Part shown: piece by piece, positions 1 to 8,265 of the stretch
How positions within the stretch are numbered: position 1 is the stretch's first letter
How the letters are laid out: every line of letters starts with the position of its first letter
Source: Niveispirillum fermenti
GTDB taxonomy: Bacteria; Pseudomonadota; Alphaproteobacteria; Azospirillales; Azospirillaceae
Length of the DNA stretch: 64,000 nt
Direction: 5' to 3'
NCBI RefSeq assembly: GCF_048066175.1
Contig: NZ_JBLTXA010000002.1
Span: forward strand, 124,001-188,000
Program-made: the position numbers and the translations under genes
The notes under the pieces: model-generated
Told to the model about the DNA's origin: nothing
The model's input: the letters and a program-made list of their open reading frames with translations, nothing else
Databases searched by the model: none

Positions 1-408
1 TCCGGCGCCGGGCTCGGAGAAGCCCTGGCACCAGTAATCCTCCCCAGACAGGATGCGCGGCAGGTATCGCTGCTTCTGCGCGTCCGATCCGAAGGCGATG
101 ATCACGGGACCGGCCAGCCGGACGCCAAGCGGATAGATCAGCGGGGCACCCGCCGCCGCGCATTCGCATTCGAATATGAAGCGCTGGATGGCGGTCCAGC
201 CGGTCCCGCCATGCGCGCGCGGCCATAAGGGGGCGACCCAGCCGCGCGCGGCCAGCCGGCGGTGCCAGGGCAATGAGACTTCCGGTTCCGGAAAGACGCC
301 GGTGGTCAGCCGCTGGCCCTGGCGCATCTCCGCCGTCAGATTGTCGGCAATGAAGGCGCGGACTTCTGCGCGGAACGCCTGTTCCGTGGTTGTCAGGTCC
401 AGGTTCAT
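1..408 (-). CDS. acyl-CoA dehydrogenase, N-terminal part (runs off the left edge)
   Basis: Only the first 136 codons are in the window. The start (MNLDLTTTEQAF) and the segment GWVAPLWPRAHGG are typical of the acyl-CoA dehydrogenase N-terminal helical domain, and the visible part stops near the flavin-contact motif (W-C-Q-G-F-S-E-P-G). The family oxidises acyl-CoA at C2-C3 using FAD. Its ATG overlaps the TGA of the upstream acyl-CoA dehydrogenase gene by 4 bases (ATGA), so the two are probably translationally coupled. The partner lacks a catalytic glutamate, so I infer a two-gene heteromeric enzyme in which this subunit could carry the active base; that residue is outside the window. Confidence 0.85.
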   Translation of the reverse strand, partial: MNLDLTTTEQAFRAEVRAFIADNLTAEMRQGQRLTTGVFPEPEVSLPWHRRLAARGWVAPLWPRAHGGTGWTAIQRFIFECECAAAGAPLIYPLGVRLAGPVIIAFGSDAQKQRYLPRILSGEDYWCQGFSEPGAG

Positions 409-1562
409 GCTGTCACTCCCTGGTCCGGCGGCGGTAATACGGCGCTATGCATGTGCCCGCCCCCCGGCAGGATGGCGGCGGCATAGGCTTCATTGGCAGC
501 GGCGGTCCCGCCATGGGACAGATCGAAGGCCAGCAGCTTGCGGAAATAGCTGGCGATGGGCAGTTCCTCCGATACACCCATGCCGCCATGCAGTTGCACC
601 GCCTCCTTCGCCACCAGTCGGGCACAGCGTCCCACCTTGGCCTTCGCGGCCATGCCGGCCCGCGATCCGGCGGGCCCGCCGGATCGCAGGGAAGCCAGGA
701 TGGTGATGGCCTCCGCCTCCTCGCAGCAGACGGACATTTCGGCCAGCTTGTGCTGGACAGCCTGGAAGGCGGCGATGGGCCGTCCGAATTGCTGGCGCTG
801 CTTCACATAATCCACGGTCTGTTCCAGCGCCGCGCGCATGGCGCCCACCGTTTCCCAGCAGGCGGCCAGCCGCACAGCATCCAGGTCGAGGGACAGCAAC
901 GTGGTATCGTCGGACGCACGGCCCAGAAGCACACCGGCCGCCGCCGGGGTGCTGTCCAGCGTGATGTCGGCGGCGTGGGTTCCGTCCAGGCAGGCAGCGG
1001 CACAGATCGTCAGGCCCGGCGCCGTGGCCGGCAGCAGGAACAGACCGCGCCCGCCATCGGGCAAGCAGGCGGTGATCAGCAATCGCCCTGCCGTGGCGGC
1101 ACCGGCGGCCAGCGGCTTCCGCCCCGTCAGGCGCCATCCGCCCTGGTCGTCGGCATCGGCCTTCACCGGGGCTGCGGCCGGTTCCTGGAAGGCGAGGGCG
1201 GTCCGTTCGCCCCCCTCCATCATCGTCGTCAGGGCCGCCACGGCATCGGCATGATGGGCGTGACGGGCCAGCACGCCGCCGGCCAGGATGATGCAGGGCA
1301 GGAACGGTTCCACGACCAGATGCCGGCCCATGGCACGAGCCAGAAGGCCCGTTTCCAGCGCGCCACCGCCGAAACCGCCGGCATCTTCCGGGAATGGCAG
1401 GGCCAACCAGCCCATGTCAGCGAAATGGGCCCAGATTTCGGGCCGGCAGCCACCCGGCGACGCCAGACTGTGGTGCCTGTCCTCGAAGCCGTAGAATTTG
1501 CCAAGGAACCGCACGGCGCTGTCCTCAAGCAGCCTTTGTTCCTCGGTAAGGTCCAGTTGCAT
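405..1562 (-). CDS. acyl-CoA dehydrogenase family protein, probable non-catalytic partner
   Basis: 385 residues, full length for the family. The N-terminal helical domain begins MQLDLTEEQRLL, and the C-terminal domain contains FGRPIAAFQAVQHKLAEM and QLHGGMGVSEELPI. In ordinary acyl-CoA dehydrogenases the last motif is followed by a YEGT-like loop holding the catalytic Glu; here it reads LSHGGTAAAN, so that Glu is absent. Paired FadE-type dehydrogenases with one degenerate subunit are known from steroid side-chain degradation. The gene overlaps the next acyl-CoA dehydrogenase by 4 bases and lies downstream of a TonB receptor, with a terminator hairpin between them. Substrate unknown. Confidence 0.85.
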   Translation of the reverse strand: MQLDLTEEQRLLEDSAVRFLGKFYGFEDRHHSLASPGGCRPEIWAHFADMGWLALPFPEDAGGFGGGALETGLLARAMGRHLVVEPFLPCIILAGGVLARHAHHADAVAALTTMMEGGERTALAFQEPAAAPVKADADDQGGWRLTGRKPLAAGAATAGRLLITACLPDGGRGLFLLPATAPGLTICAAACLDGTHAADITLDSTPAAAGVLLGRASDDTTLLSLDLDAVRLAACWETVGAMRAALEQTVDYVKQRQQFGRPIAAFQAVQHKLAEMSVCCEEAEAITILASLRSGGPAGSRAGMAAKAKVGRCARLVAKEAVQLHGGMGVSEELPIASYFRKLLAFDLSHGGTAAANEAYAAAILPGGGHMHSAVLPPPDQGVTA

Positions 1563-1639
1563 GGGCGTGCCATCCAGTCTTCAACGATCGACAAGCAAGC
1601 GGCTCGGCCGATAGCCGGAATGGGGTTCAAACAGGAAAG

Positions 1640-1666
1640 ACCCGGCCATTCAGAAAATGGCCGGGT
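1640..1666 (-). terminator. Rho-independent terminator after the TonB receptor
   Basis: Perfect 11-bp arms (ACCCGGCCATT / AATGGCCGGGT) with a 5-base loop, followed on the minus strand by a T-rich stretch (CTTTCCTGTTT). It lies 16 bases beyond the receptor stop codon, so it should end that transcript before the acyl-CoA dehydrogenase pair. Confidence 0.75.
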
Positions 1667-1681
1667 TCCGGTGGAAGGCCG

Positions 1682-4129
1682 TCAGAACTTGTATCCGACC
1701 TGCAACAGCACCTCACGCGGGCGGGCCAGCACGCCATTGGTGTCGCCAAGGCCACCCGGACGGTCCTGGCCGGAGACCAGCACCTTCTCGTTCGTCAGGT
1801 TCCGGCCGATCAGGCCCAGTTCCCAGCGCTCATCAGACGGGAACAGGCGCAGGCTGGCGCTCAGACGAGCGAAGCTGTCCTGCAGCGCTGCCGGCGACTG
1901 GGTCTGGATATAGTAGTAGTCGTCGGAATATTGCACGTCGCTGCTGACACTGAAGAACAGGTCCTCGGTGACATTCTGGGTGAAGGTGAAGCCAAGGCCC
2001 GCGACCCAGTCCGGCGCGTTCAGCGTCGGCCGGCCCGACAAATCCTGATAGGCGCCGCCGATGCAGCCCTGGGCCTGCGTCTGGCCGGAATAGCATTGGG
2101 CGTTCAGGTAGGAACGGTAGCGGCTGTGATTGTAGGCGAGCGAGCCGCGCAGCGTCAGGTCGCTGGTGGCCGCATAGGTGCCTTCCAGCTCGATGCCTTG
2201 CTGCCGCACCCGCGCCGCGTTGGCCGTGAAATAGGAACTGCTGACCGGGTCCCAGGAACTGACCTGCAGGTCCTTGAAATTATAGCGATAGGCCGTGACG
2301 TTATATTGCAGGCGGCGGTCGAGCGCCTGATGCTTCATCCCGGCTTCGAATCCCTCCACCGTTTCCGGCCCGTATTCGACCTGGCTGGCCAGCAGCCCCG
2401 CATTCACCAGCGAGGAAAGGCCAGCACCACCGGACTTGTAGCCCGTCTTGTAGGCGCCATAGATCATCAGATCGCTGTTGGGGCGCCAGGCCAGCGTTGC
2501 CTCGGGCGAGATATCGTCGTCCTTGAAATCCAGGTTGATGCGCCGGACCGGGAAGGCGGCGGCCACAGCGGCATTCGACCAGCCCACGCCGACGAAGGAT
2601 TTCTTTTCCTCCCGTGTCCAGCGCGCACCACCGGACAGTTCCAGTTCCGGCGTGATGTCCCAGTTCAACTGGCCGAACATCGACCAGGTCTTGCCCGATG
2701 TCGCCGCCTCGCGGTTGATGGTGTGATACCAGCCGGTCAGCGGATCACGCGGGATGTCGTCCAGCTTGGTGCTGCCGCCGAAATCAAGCTGGCTGTCCTG
2801 GTAATAGGCCCCCAGCATGAAATTCAGATTGCCATCATATTCGCTGTAGAGCCGCAGTTCCTGGGTGACCTGCTCATACTTTTCCGCCTCCGTGGCGGAG
2901 ATGGAGGCGAACGACGTCCAGTCGTTGTTCATCAGGTACTTGCTGTTATGGGTGTAGAACCCGGTGGAGGAGGCAAGCACCAGATTGTTGGCGAAGGCAT
3001 AGCTGAGCGACAGGACGCTGACCAGTGAATCCTGGTCGCTATACTGTTCGCCGTCGCGGCCATGCAGATAATATTGCGCCACTTCCTGCGGAATGTCGGT
3101 GCTGGCGATGCGCCAGTCGGCCTTGCAGTCACCCTGCGGGTCGACGATGGTGCCACCGAAGATCCGGCGCAGCACGACCTGGTTGCTGCCGGAGCAATCC
3201 ACGATCTCCATCTGCGAAACGGCACCGTCATCCTTGTACTGGGTGCCGGTCACCTTCAGCGTGGCCGTCAGCGGTCCGCCATCATCATAGGTCAGCGTCA
3301 GGCGGCCGTTCAGTTCCTTCTCGCCCAGCCGCTTGTCGCGCGCACCAGGCAGGATGGGCGGCTGCGTCGGGCTGGGATTGGCCTGCGCCACCGCGTCGTT
3401 GCGCATCCAGCCCTGCATCTCCCGCGCCCGCACCGCCAGACGCAGTCCCCAGGCGTCGTTCAGCGGGCCGCCGATCGCCGCCTCGCCGATCAGTTCGTCG
3501 GCGTTGAATTCATAGCCGATCCGGCCCGTCGCCTCGAAGTCGCGTGTCGGCCCCTTGGTCACGATGGAAACGACACCGGCGGGGCTGTTCTTGCCGAAGA
3601 ACAGGGCCTGCGGCCCCTTCAGCACTTCCACCTGCTGAATGTCGAAATAGCTCTGCCACAGGGCGCGGCCGCGGCTGACCTGCACGCCGTCGATATTGAT
3701 CGACACGGCCTGTTCAAAGCCGACATTCGCCCCTTCGGTGCCGATGCCGCGGATCGTGATGCCGGCACCGGCACCGCCCGCCGTGCGTGAGGCGACGTTC
3801 AGGTTTGGCGTCATCTGGGCGATATCGCCGATATTGTTGGAGCTGTACCGCTCGATATCCTCCGCCCCCATGGCGGAAACGGCCACGGGCACATCGGCCA
3901 AGCGTTCGGCGCGACGGCGTGCCGTCACGACGATTTCTTCCATGGCCAGTGCGTTGCCGGCCTGCGGCGAGGCCGTTTCCTGGGCCAGAACGGATGGCAC
4001 GACGGTCAGCGGCAACAGCGCCGTGCTGGACAGCAGCACGAGGCGGGCGGCGAGCTTCTTGCTGTCGCGCCGGGCGCGACATTGATTCTTGCTGTCGCGC
4101 CGGGCGCGACCTTGGTGAATATTGGACAT
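1682..4129 (-). CDS. TonB-dependent outer-membrane receptor
   Basis: 815 residues. A basic N-region is followed by a hydrophobic core (LVLLSSTALLPLTVVPSVLA) and a likely cleavage site before QETASP. The plug starts with a TonB-box-like stretch (MEEIVVTARRRAERL) and contains RGIGTEGANVGFEQAVSI and VLKGPQALFFGKNSPAGVVSI. The beta-barrel ends in an aromatic residue (LLQVGYKF), as outer-membrane proteins do. It should import a bulky substrate using TonB-ExbBD energy. A GGGAGGG ribosome-binding site precedes the ATG. A 30-base tandem duplication encodes two RARRDSK blocks before the signal core. Its promoter region carries an operator also found at two other promoter regions of this island, so it probably supplies the substrate of the neighbouring operon. 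Confidence 0.93.
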   Translation of the reverse strand: MSNIHQGRARRDSKNQCRARRDSKKLAARLVLLSSTALLPLTVVPSVLAQETASPQAGNALAMEEIVVTARRRAERLADVPVAVSAMGAEDIERYSSNNIGDIAQMTPNLNVASRTAGGAGAGITIRGIGTEGANVGFEQAVSINIDGVQVSRGRALWQSYFDIQQVEVLKGPQALFFGKNSPAGVVSIVTKGPTRDFEATGRIGYEFNADELIGEAAIGGPLNDAWGLRLAVRAREMQGWMRNDAVAQANPSPTQPPILPGARDKRLGEKELNGRLTLTYDDGGPLTATLKVTGTQYKDDGAVSQMEIVDCSGSNQVVLRRIFGGTIVDPQGDCKADWRIASTDIPQEVAQYYLHGRDGEQYSDQDSLVSVLSLSYAFANNLVLASSTGFYTHNSKYLMNNDWTSFASISATEAEKYEQVTQELRLYSEYDGNLNFMLGAYYQDSQLDFGGSTKLDDIPRDPLTGWYHTINREAATSGKTWSMFGQLNWDITPELELSGGARWTREEKKSFVGVGWSNAAVAAAFPVRRINLDFKDDDISPEATLAWRPNSDLMIYGAYKTGYKSGGAGLSSLVNAGLLASQVEYGPETVEGFEAGMKHQALDRRLQYNVTAYRYNFKDLQVSSWDPVSSSYFTANAARVRQQGIELEGTYAATSDLTLRGSLAYNHSRYRSYLNAQCYSGQTQAQGCIGGAYQDLSGRPTLNAPDWVAGLGFTFTQNVTEDLFFSVSSDVQYSDDYYYIQTQSPAALQDSFARLSASLRLFPSDERWELGLIGRNLTNEKVLVSGQDRPGGLGDTNGVLARPREVLLQVGYKF
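4056..4110. repeat. 30-bp-period tandem duplication inside a signal-peptide N-region
   Basis: Two exact 25-base copies (TTCTTGCTGTCGCGCCGGGC and five more bases) lie at 4056-4080 and 4086-4110, 30 bases apart. The duplication is in frame and encodes two successive ten-residue units, each starting RARRDSK, at residues 8-27 of the TonB receptor. It lengthens the positively charged region before the signal core. Confidence 0.9.
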
Positions 4130-4469
4130 TTTCCCTCCCTGGGTGGCGCTTATTTGCTTTTGTCGACTGACCCCTTGCGGGGCCGTCCAGGCGCCGTCTT
4201 GTTGATATCAGGCCGTGCCGCTCCTTTGCTGGATTGATTCCATACGTATGTAATCCAGGAAGGGCGTGTTTATGCAAGCTCGCTGATAATGGCCGTGCCG
4301 GACGGGGGTGGCGTGGTTACAAGACAGGCACTTTGGATGCCCGGTCGGACATCCATCGGCGGGTCTTCTTCTCCCTGCTGATGGTGATTCTTTTCGTTGG
4401 AAGGAAGCCTAGCGCGCAATCATGATACAGTCAATACTGACTGATAAAAAACGGAATGATTGCTTGTTT
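4130..4469. promoter_or_regulatory. 340-bp intergenic leader and promoter region of the TonB receptor
   Basis: No gene is visible here. The region runs from the end of the EthD-like gene to the receptor start. It holds the operator at 4428-4443 with an adjoining minus-strand -10 candidate (TATCAT at 4422-4427), which gives a leader of nearly 300 bases. A 10-bp palindrome, CATACGTATG, lies at 4241-4250 and is flanked by GGATT and AATCC. Confidence 0.5.
4428..4443 (-). promoter_or_regulatory. Operator site 1, CAGTCA-N4-TGACTG
   Basis: Perfect inverted repeat CAGTCAATACTGACTG. On the minus strand it directly abuts a TATCAT -10 candidate (5 of 6 to consensus); the -35 is poor. The same 6-4-6 palindrome occurs at 13667 and 13705, with an imperfect copy at 11936. 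I infer the binding site of one dimeric, probably repressing, regulator. Confidence 0.7.
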
Positions 4470-5126
4470 TCAGGATTGGTGAACCTCACCGTGCTGCCAC
4501 AATACGGCTTCTTCCAGAATGACCATGCCATGAACCGTGACCGGACCAACCGTTTCCCAGGCGGATTGCAGGGATTGCGCGCTTTCCCACCAACTGCTTT
4601 CCACATGGCGGCAGCAGGGCCGCCCCAGGCTGTCGGGCCAGTTCCCGATCAGGATATCACGTTCCACCCGCAGCGCTTCGCCGTCCGGCAACAGAACGCT
4701 GTGCCGATCCTGGCTTGCCGGCGGCACGGGGCGGGCATCATCCAGGAACAGCATCAGCTTCACCCGGCCGGCCAGGGCCGGGCGTGTGGGGCCGGATTTC
4801 ACGGTTCGCGTGGTCGTAATGGTCATGCGCGCACCACCGGACATGAAATTGGGCTCGTCCAGTGCTGCCCCGTGCAGATATTCCGGACAATCGCGCAGCC
4901 TTTCCACCGCGGTGGCATCGTCCACCCATACTTCCGGGCAGCCATCGCCAGCCCAGACCAGGCCGGGCAGGTCCAGCTCCGCGCGGTGGTTCTGGACATA
5001 GGCGCGCATGATGCCGGGCGCGACCAGGCGCAGTGCCAGTTCGCGATGGATGGTGCGCCAATGGTGGCTGAAGCTGGCAAGATCGATATCAGGCCGGCGA
5101 TCCAGCAGGCTGATCAGCTTCATCAT
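4470..5126 (-). CDS. EthD-like ferredoxin-fold protein, possibly two EthD domains
   Basis: 218 residues. The N-terminal half (MMKLISLLDRRPDIDLASFS, then HHWRTIHRELA) has the EthD pattern of a beta strand followed by an FxxHW..HxxL helix. A second similar strand (RVKLMLFLDDARPV) around residue 120 suggests a duplicated domain. EthD proteins are small dimeric alpha-beta barrel proteins found with ring- or ether-degrading monooxygenase systems; their biochemical role is poorly defined. The ATG overlaps the stop of the preceding small-protein gene by 4 bases. It is the last gene of the minus-strand operon beginning at 11747. Confidence 0.65.
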   Translation of the reverse strand: MMKLISLLDRRPDIDLASFSHHWRTIHRELALRLVAPGIMRAYVQNHRAELDLPGLVWAGDGCPEVWVDDATAVERLRDCPEYLHGAALDEPNFMSGGARMTITTTRTVKSGPTRPALAGRVKLMLFLDDARPVPPASQDRHSVLLPDGEALRVERDILIGNWPDSLGRPCCRHVESSWWESAQSLQSAWETVGPVTVHGMVILEEAVLWQHGEVHQS

Positions 5127-5461
5127 GCGGAAATCCCCGAACCGTCTTCGCCATAGGGCACGCGGGTCATCATGCTCACTACCTCCTCTTCCACGGCGCG
5201 GGATAGAATGGTGCGGTATTCGGCGAAGCGGGGATGCCGGGTGAAGGGCAGCCTTTCCTGGAAATAGGTGTCGGCGTCGGGCAGTTCCCAGATGACGCGC
5301 AGGGTGAACGCCCGGCCGACACGCACCTGCCAGGCCCCCACCAGCTTCCAGCCTGAGGCGATGATCAGCGGCGTGACTTCCTGCATCGTGTCCAGGAAGG
5401 TGCGGAATTCAGCCGGTACGATGCGCAGTTCGACATGCAGGAAAACAGGCTCGGCCATCAT
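5123..5461 (-). CDS. small NIPSNAP/monooxygenase-like alpha-beta barrel protein
   Basis: 112 residues. The alternation VFLHVELRIVPAEFRTFLD, WKLVGAWQV and FTLRVIWELPDADTYF resembles the dimeric alpha-beta barrel (NIPSNAP/ABM) fold. I do not recognise a specific family, and no catalytic residues can be assigned. A strong GGGAGGG site precedes ATGATG, and the gene overlaps both neighbours by 4 bases, so it is an integral part of the operon. Its pairing with an EthD-like protein suggests a shared accessory or ring-modifying role, which is inference. Confidence 0.6.
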   Translation of the reverse strand: MMAEPVFLHVELRIVPAEFRTFLDTMQEVTPLIIASGWKLVGAWQVRVGRAFTLRVIWELPDADTYFQERLPFTRHPRFAEYRTILSRAVEEEVVSMMTRVPYGEDGSGISA

Positions 5462-6681
5462 GCTCCCTCCCAGGCGGAACCATCTTCGGCCAGTCGCAGG
5501 ATGGCCAGCACGTCATCCGGTCCATTCAGCGCGCGGGCATTTGTGCGGCCCCAGATATCGTGCAGGGTCTTTTCCGCGATCCGTGCATAAAGGTCCGGTC
5601 CCACCCCCACCTCTGCCAGGGTGCGCGGCATGCCCAGCCGCAGGATCAGCCGGTCCAGCACCTGCGGCACCGGCCGGTCACCGGCATCCAGGGCGCGGGC
5701 GATGCGCTGATGGGCGGCCGCGACCGTGGCACCGTTCCACAATTGCACGGCCGGCGCCATGACGCAGGAGGTGTGGCCGTGCGGCACGCCGGCCACCGCC
5801 CCCAGCGCATGGCCGATGGCGTGGCTGGCGCCCATCGGGATGCCGCCGGCCAGCGCCGTCATGGATTGCCAGACCCCGATCTGGCAGCGCAGGCGGGCCG
5901 CCAGGTCACCGGGCCGGTCCTTGACCCGGACCAGCCCTTCGCCCAGCAGGCGCAGTGCGCTTTCCGCCAGCCCGTCGCAATAATCATTGGAAAAGGGGGA
6001 GGTCAGCGTTTCCACCGCGTGGTCGATGGCCCGCACGCCTGTGGACAGGAACAGCCATTCCGGCGTGTGCAGCGTGATGGCCGGGTCCAGCACAACGCAG
6101 ACCGGTGCCATGCCCGCATGCCGGAACCCGTGCTTTTGCGACAGCGCCTCGTCCTTGGCGCCGGCCAGGGTATTGAACTCGCCGCCCGACAGGGTGGCGG
6201 GCACGGCAACCAGGGGAATGTCGGGGGCTGCCAGACCCGCGTCGGCGATCCGGCCCTGTTCATCATAGTGAACCTTCAGCCGGTCCAGCCCTTCAAGATC
6301 ATCCACCCCGTGGCGCAGCGCCAGGATCAGGATCTTGGCGGCATCGATGACCGATCCGCCGCCAACCGCCACGACCATATCGGCCCCGGCATCACGGGCG
6401 GCACGGGTGGCGATGACGATATCGGCCTTGGGCGCATGCGGGCGGATGCCGCAATGGGTGGCGACATGACGCCATGCCAGCGCATCGCGGATACGGGTGA
6501 TCTCGCCGGTCTGCTCTGCGAGATGGCGCCCCGCCAGCAGGAAGACGCGCCGGGCCCCCTGGCGGGCCGCTTCGCCGGCCACGATGTCGGCGGCCGGATA
6601 CCCCATGGTCACGCGGCCGATCCCGCTGCCAGCCAGCTCTGTCCGGGGCAGGCCTTCATGCGCGCTCTCAATTCCGCTCAT
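5458..6681 (-). CDS. iron-containing (group III) alcohol dehydrogenase / maleylacetate-reductase-like
   Basis: 407 residues from the ATG at 6681, which has an AAAGGA site upstream; the reading frame could extend further but lacks support. The Rossmann part has VAVGGGSVIDAAKI at about residue 100. Metal-ligand candidates are the D-H pair in RAIDHAVETL, the His residues in ASHAIGHALG and the His in VPHGHTSC. The family interconverts alcohols or hydroxyacids with carbonyls using NAD(P)H and Fe2+ or Zn2+. It lies 13 bases after the acyl-CoA synthetase and overlaps the next gene by 4 bases. Substrate unknown. Confidence 0.85.
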   Translation of the reverse strand: MSGIESAHEGLPRTELAGSGIGRVTMGYPAADIVAGEAARQGARRVFLLAGRHLAEQTGEITRIRDALAWRHVATHCGIRPHAPKADIVIATRAARDAGADMVVAVGGGSVIDAAKILILALRHGVDDLEGLDRLKVHYDEQGRIADAGLAAPDIPLVAVPATLSGGEFNTLAGAKDEALSQKHGFRHAGMAPVCVVLDPAITLHTPEWLFLSTGVRAIDHAVETLTSPFSNDYCDGLAESALRLLGEGLVRVKDRPGDLAARLRCQIGVWQSMTALAGGIPMGASHAIGHALGAVAGVPHGHTSCVMAPAVQLWNGATVAAAHQRIARALDAGDRPVPQVLDRLILRLGMPRTLAEVGVGPDLYARIAEKTLHDIWGRTNARALNGPDDVLAILRLAEDGSAWEGA

Positions 6682-6694
6682 GCGGCGGTTCCTT

Positions 6695-8242
6695 TCAATT
6701 GACGCGGCGGGAATGGCCCGCCCAGTAGCGTTCGCGCAGGTCGCGGCGCAGCACCTTGCCGGCCGCACTGCGGGGCAGGGCTTCGGCGAAATCGATGCTT
6801 TTCGGCAGCTTGTACCCGGCGATACGGCCGCGGGCCCATTCGATCAGGCCGGCCGGGTCGGGCGTGCAGCCCGGCTTGGGCACGATGACGGCCTTCACCG
6901 CCTCGCCCCAGCGCGGATCGGGAACGCCGACCACAGCCACATCGGCCACATCGGGATGACCGAAAAGCGCGTTCTCGACCTCTGCGGGATAGATGTTTTC
7001 CCCACCGGAGATGATCATGTCCTTCAGCCGGTCCTGGATGAACAGGTATCCCTGGTCATCCATCAGCGCCGCATCGCCTGTGCGCAGCCAGCCGTCGGCT
7101 TGCAACGCCGCCGTTTCCGCGGGCATCTGCCAATAACCCGCCGTGTTGGCAACCGACCGGACTGCGATCTCGCCTACCGTTCCGGCCGGCAGGGGCCGGC
7201 CGTTCCCGTCCAGAATGGCGATATCGATGCCCGGCAGTGCCCGGCCGGCCGACCGAAGGCGCGCCCTGTCCGGTGAAAGATGGTCCTCCGGTGACAGGGC
7301 GGCCACCGTACCGGAAGTTTCCGTCATCCCATACATCTGCACGAAACCGCAGCCGAACCTCTCCATGGCCGCCCGCAGCAGTTCTTCCGGAATGGGGGAA
7401 GCGCCGTACAGGACATGGCGCAGGCAGGAGAAATCGGTTTGCGCCGCCAGGGGATGACGGATGACCGACTGGATGGCCGACGGTACCAGGAACAGCTTCG
7501 TGACGCGGTGTTCGCCCACGGCCCGCAGGATGGCCTCAACCTCGAATTCCCGCTGCACAAGCAGCGTCGCCCCGCCCTTCAGCGCCCGCAGGCCTTGGCC
7601 CGTGCCGCCGATATGGAAACAGGGCATGGAAACCAGTGCCACCTCTCCCGGCGTCCAGGTGAACCAGTCCGGTTCCGTCAGGCAGACGCCGTCGCGCACG
7701 CGCAGCAGGTTGCGATGGCTCAGCATCACCCCCTTGGGCCGCCCGGTCGTTCCGGAGGTGTAGAGCAGCAGGACCGGATCATCGACCCATGATGGCGCGC
7801 CGGGGGATGCCCCGGCATCGCGTGTTGCCCAATCCCACAGGCCCGGCACCTCACCGGACTCTGTGGAGAGGACAGGGCAGGTGCCGGCGAGGACAGCCGC
7901 CCTGTCCATGAAATCGGGCGTGGCGAACAGCAGCGACGGTGTGCAGTCCGCCATCAGCCCGGCCAGTTCGGCCGCCGCCATGCGCCAGTTCAGCGGAACC
8001 ACCATGGCGCGCACCCGTGCGGCCGCCAACAGCAAAATGAAATAGGCATCGCTGTTCTTGCCCAGATAGGCGATGCGGTCACCCGGACGGATGCCAGCCG
8101 CGATCAGCGCACCGGCCAGCCGGCCCATCATCTGGTCCAGACCGGCATAGGATGTCCGCCGTCCGTCGAAGATCAGCGCCGTTGCCGCCGGTCTGGCTGC
8201 CGCATGGACGGCGATCAGGTCCGGAAGGGTCGGATCATGCAT
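6695..8242 (-). CDS. acyl-CoA synthetase (AMP-forming, class I adenylate-forming enzyme)
   Basis: 515 residues, normal family length. The P-loop-like motif LLYTSGTTGRPKGV (about residue 160), the YGMTETSG motif (about 300), GWLRTGD and the C-terminal catalytic Lys context RSAAGKVLRRDL are all present. It activates a carboxylic acid through an acyl-adenylate and transfers it to CoA. A strong AGGAGG site precedes the ATG. It sits between the E2 subunit and the alcohol dehydrogenase in one operon, so it probably activates an acid made or imported by this pathway. Chain length cannot be read from the sequence. Confidence 0.92.
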   Translation of the reverse strand: MHDPTLPDLIAVHAAARPAATALIFDGRRTSYAGLDQMMGRLAGALIAAGIRPGDRIAYLGKNSDAYFILLLAAARVRAMVVPLNWRMAAAELAGLMADCTPSLLFATPDFMDRAAVLAGTCPVLSTESGEVPGLWDWATRDAGASPGAPSWVDDPVLLLYTSGTTGRPKGVMLSHRNLLRVRDGVCLTEPDWFTWTPGEVALVSMPCFHIGGTGQGLRALKGGATLLVQREFEVEAILRAVGEHRVTKLFLVPSAIQSVIRHPLAAQTDFSCLRHVLYGASPIPEELLRAAMERFGCGFVQMYGMTETSGTVAALSPEDHLSPDRARLRSAGRALPGIDIAILDGNGRPLPAGTVGEIAVRSVANTAGYWQMPAETAALQADGWLRTGDAALMDDQGYLFIQDRLKDMIISGGENIYPAEVENALFGHPDVADVAVVGVPDPRWGEAVKAVIVPKPGCTPDPAGLIEWARGRIAGYKLPKSIDFAEALPRSAAGKVLRRDLRERYWAGHSRRVN

Positions 8243-8265
8243 GGATGTCCTCCTGTCCCGGCCCG

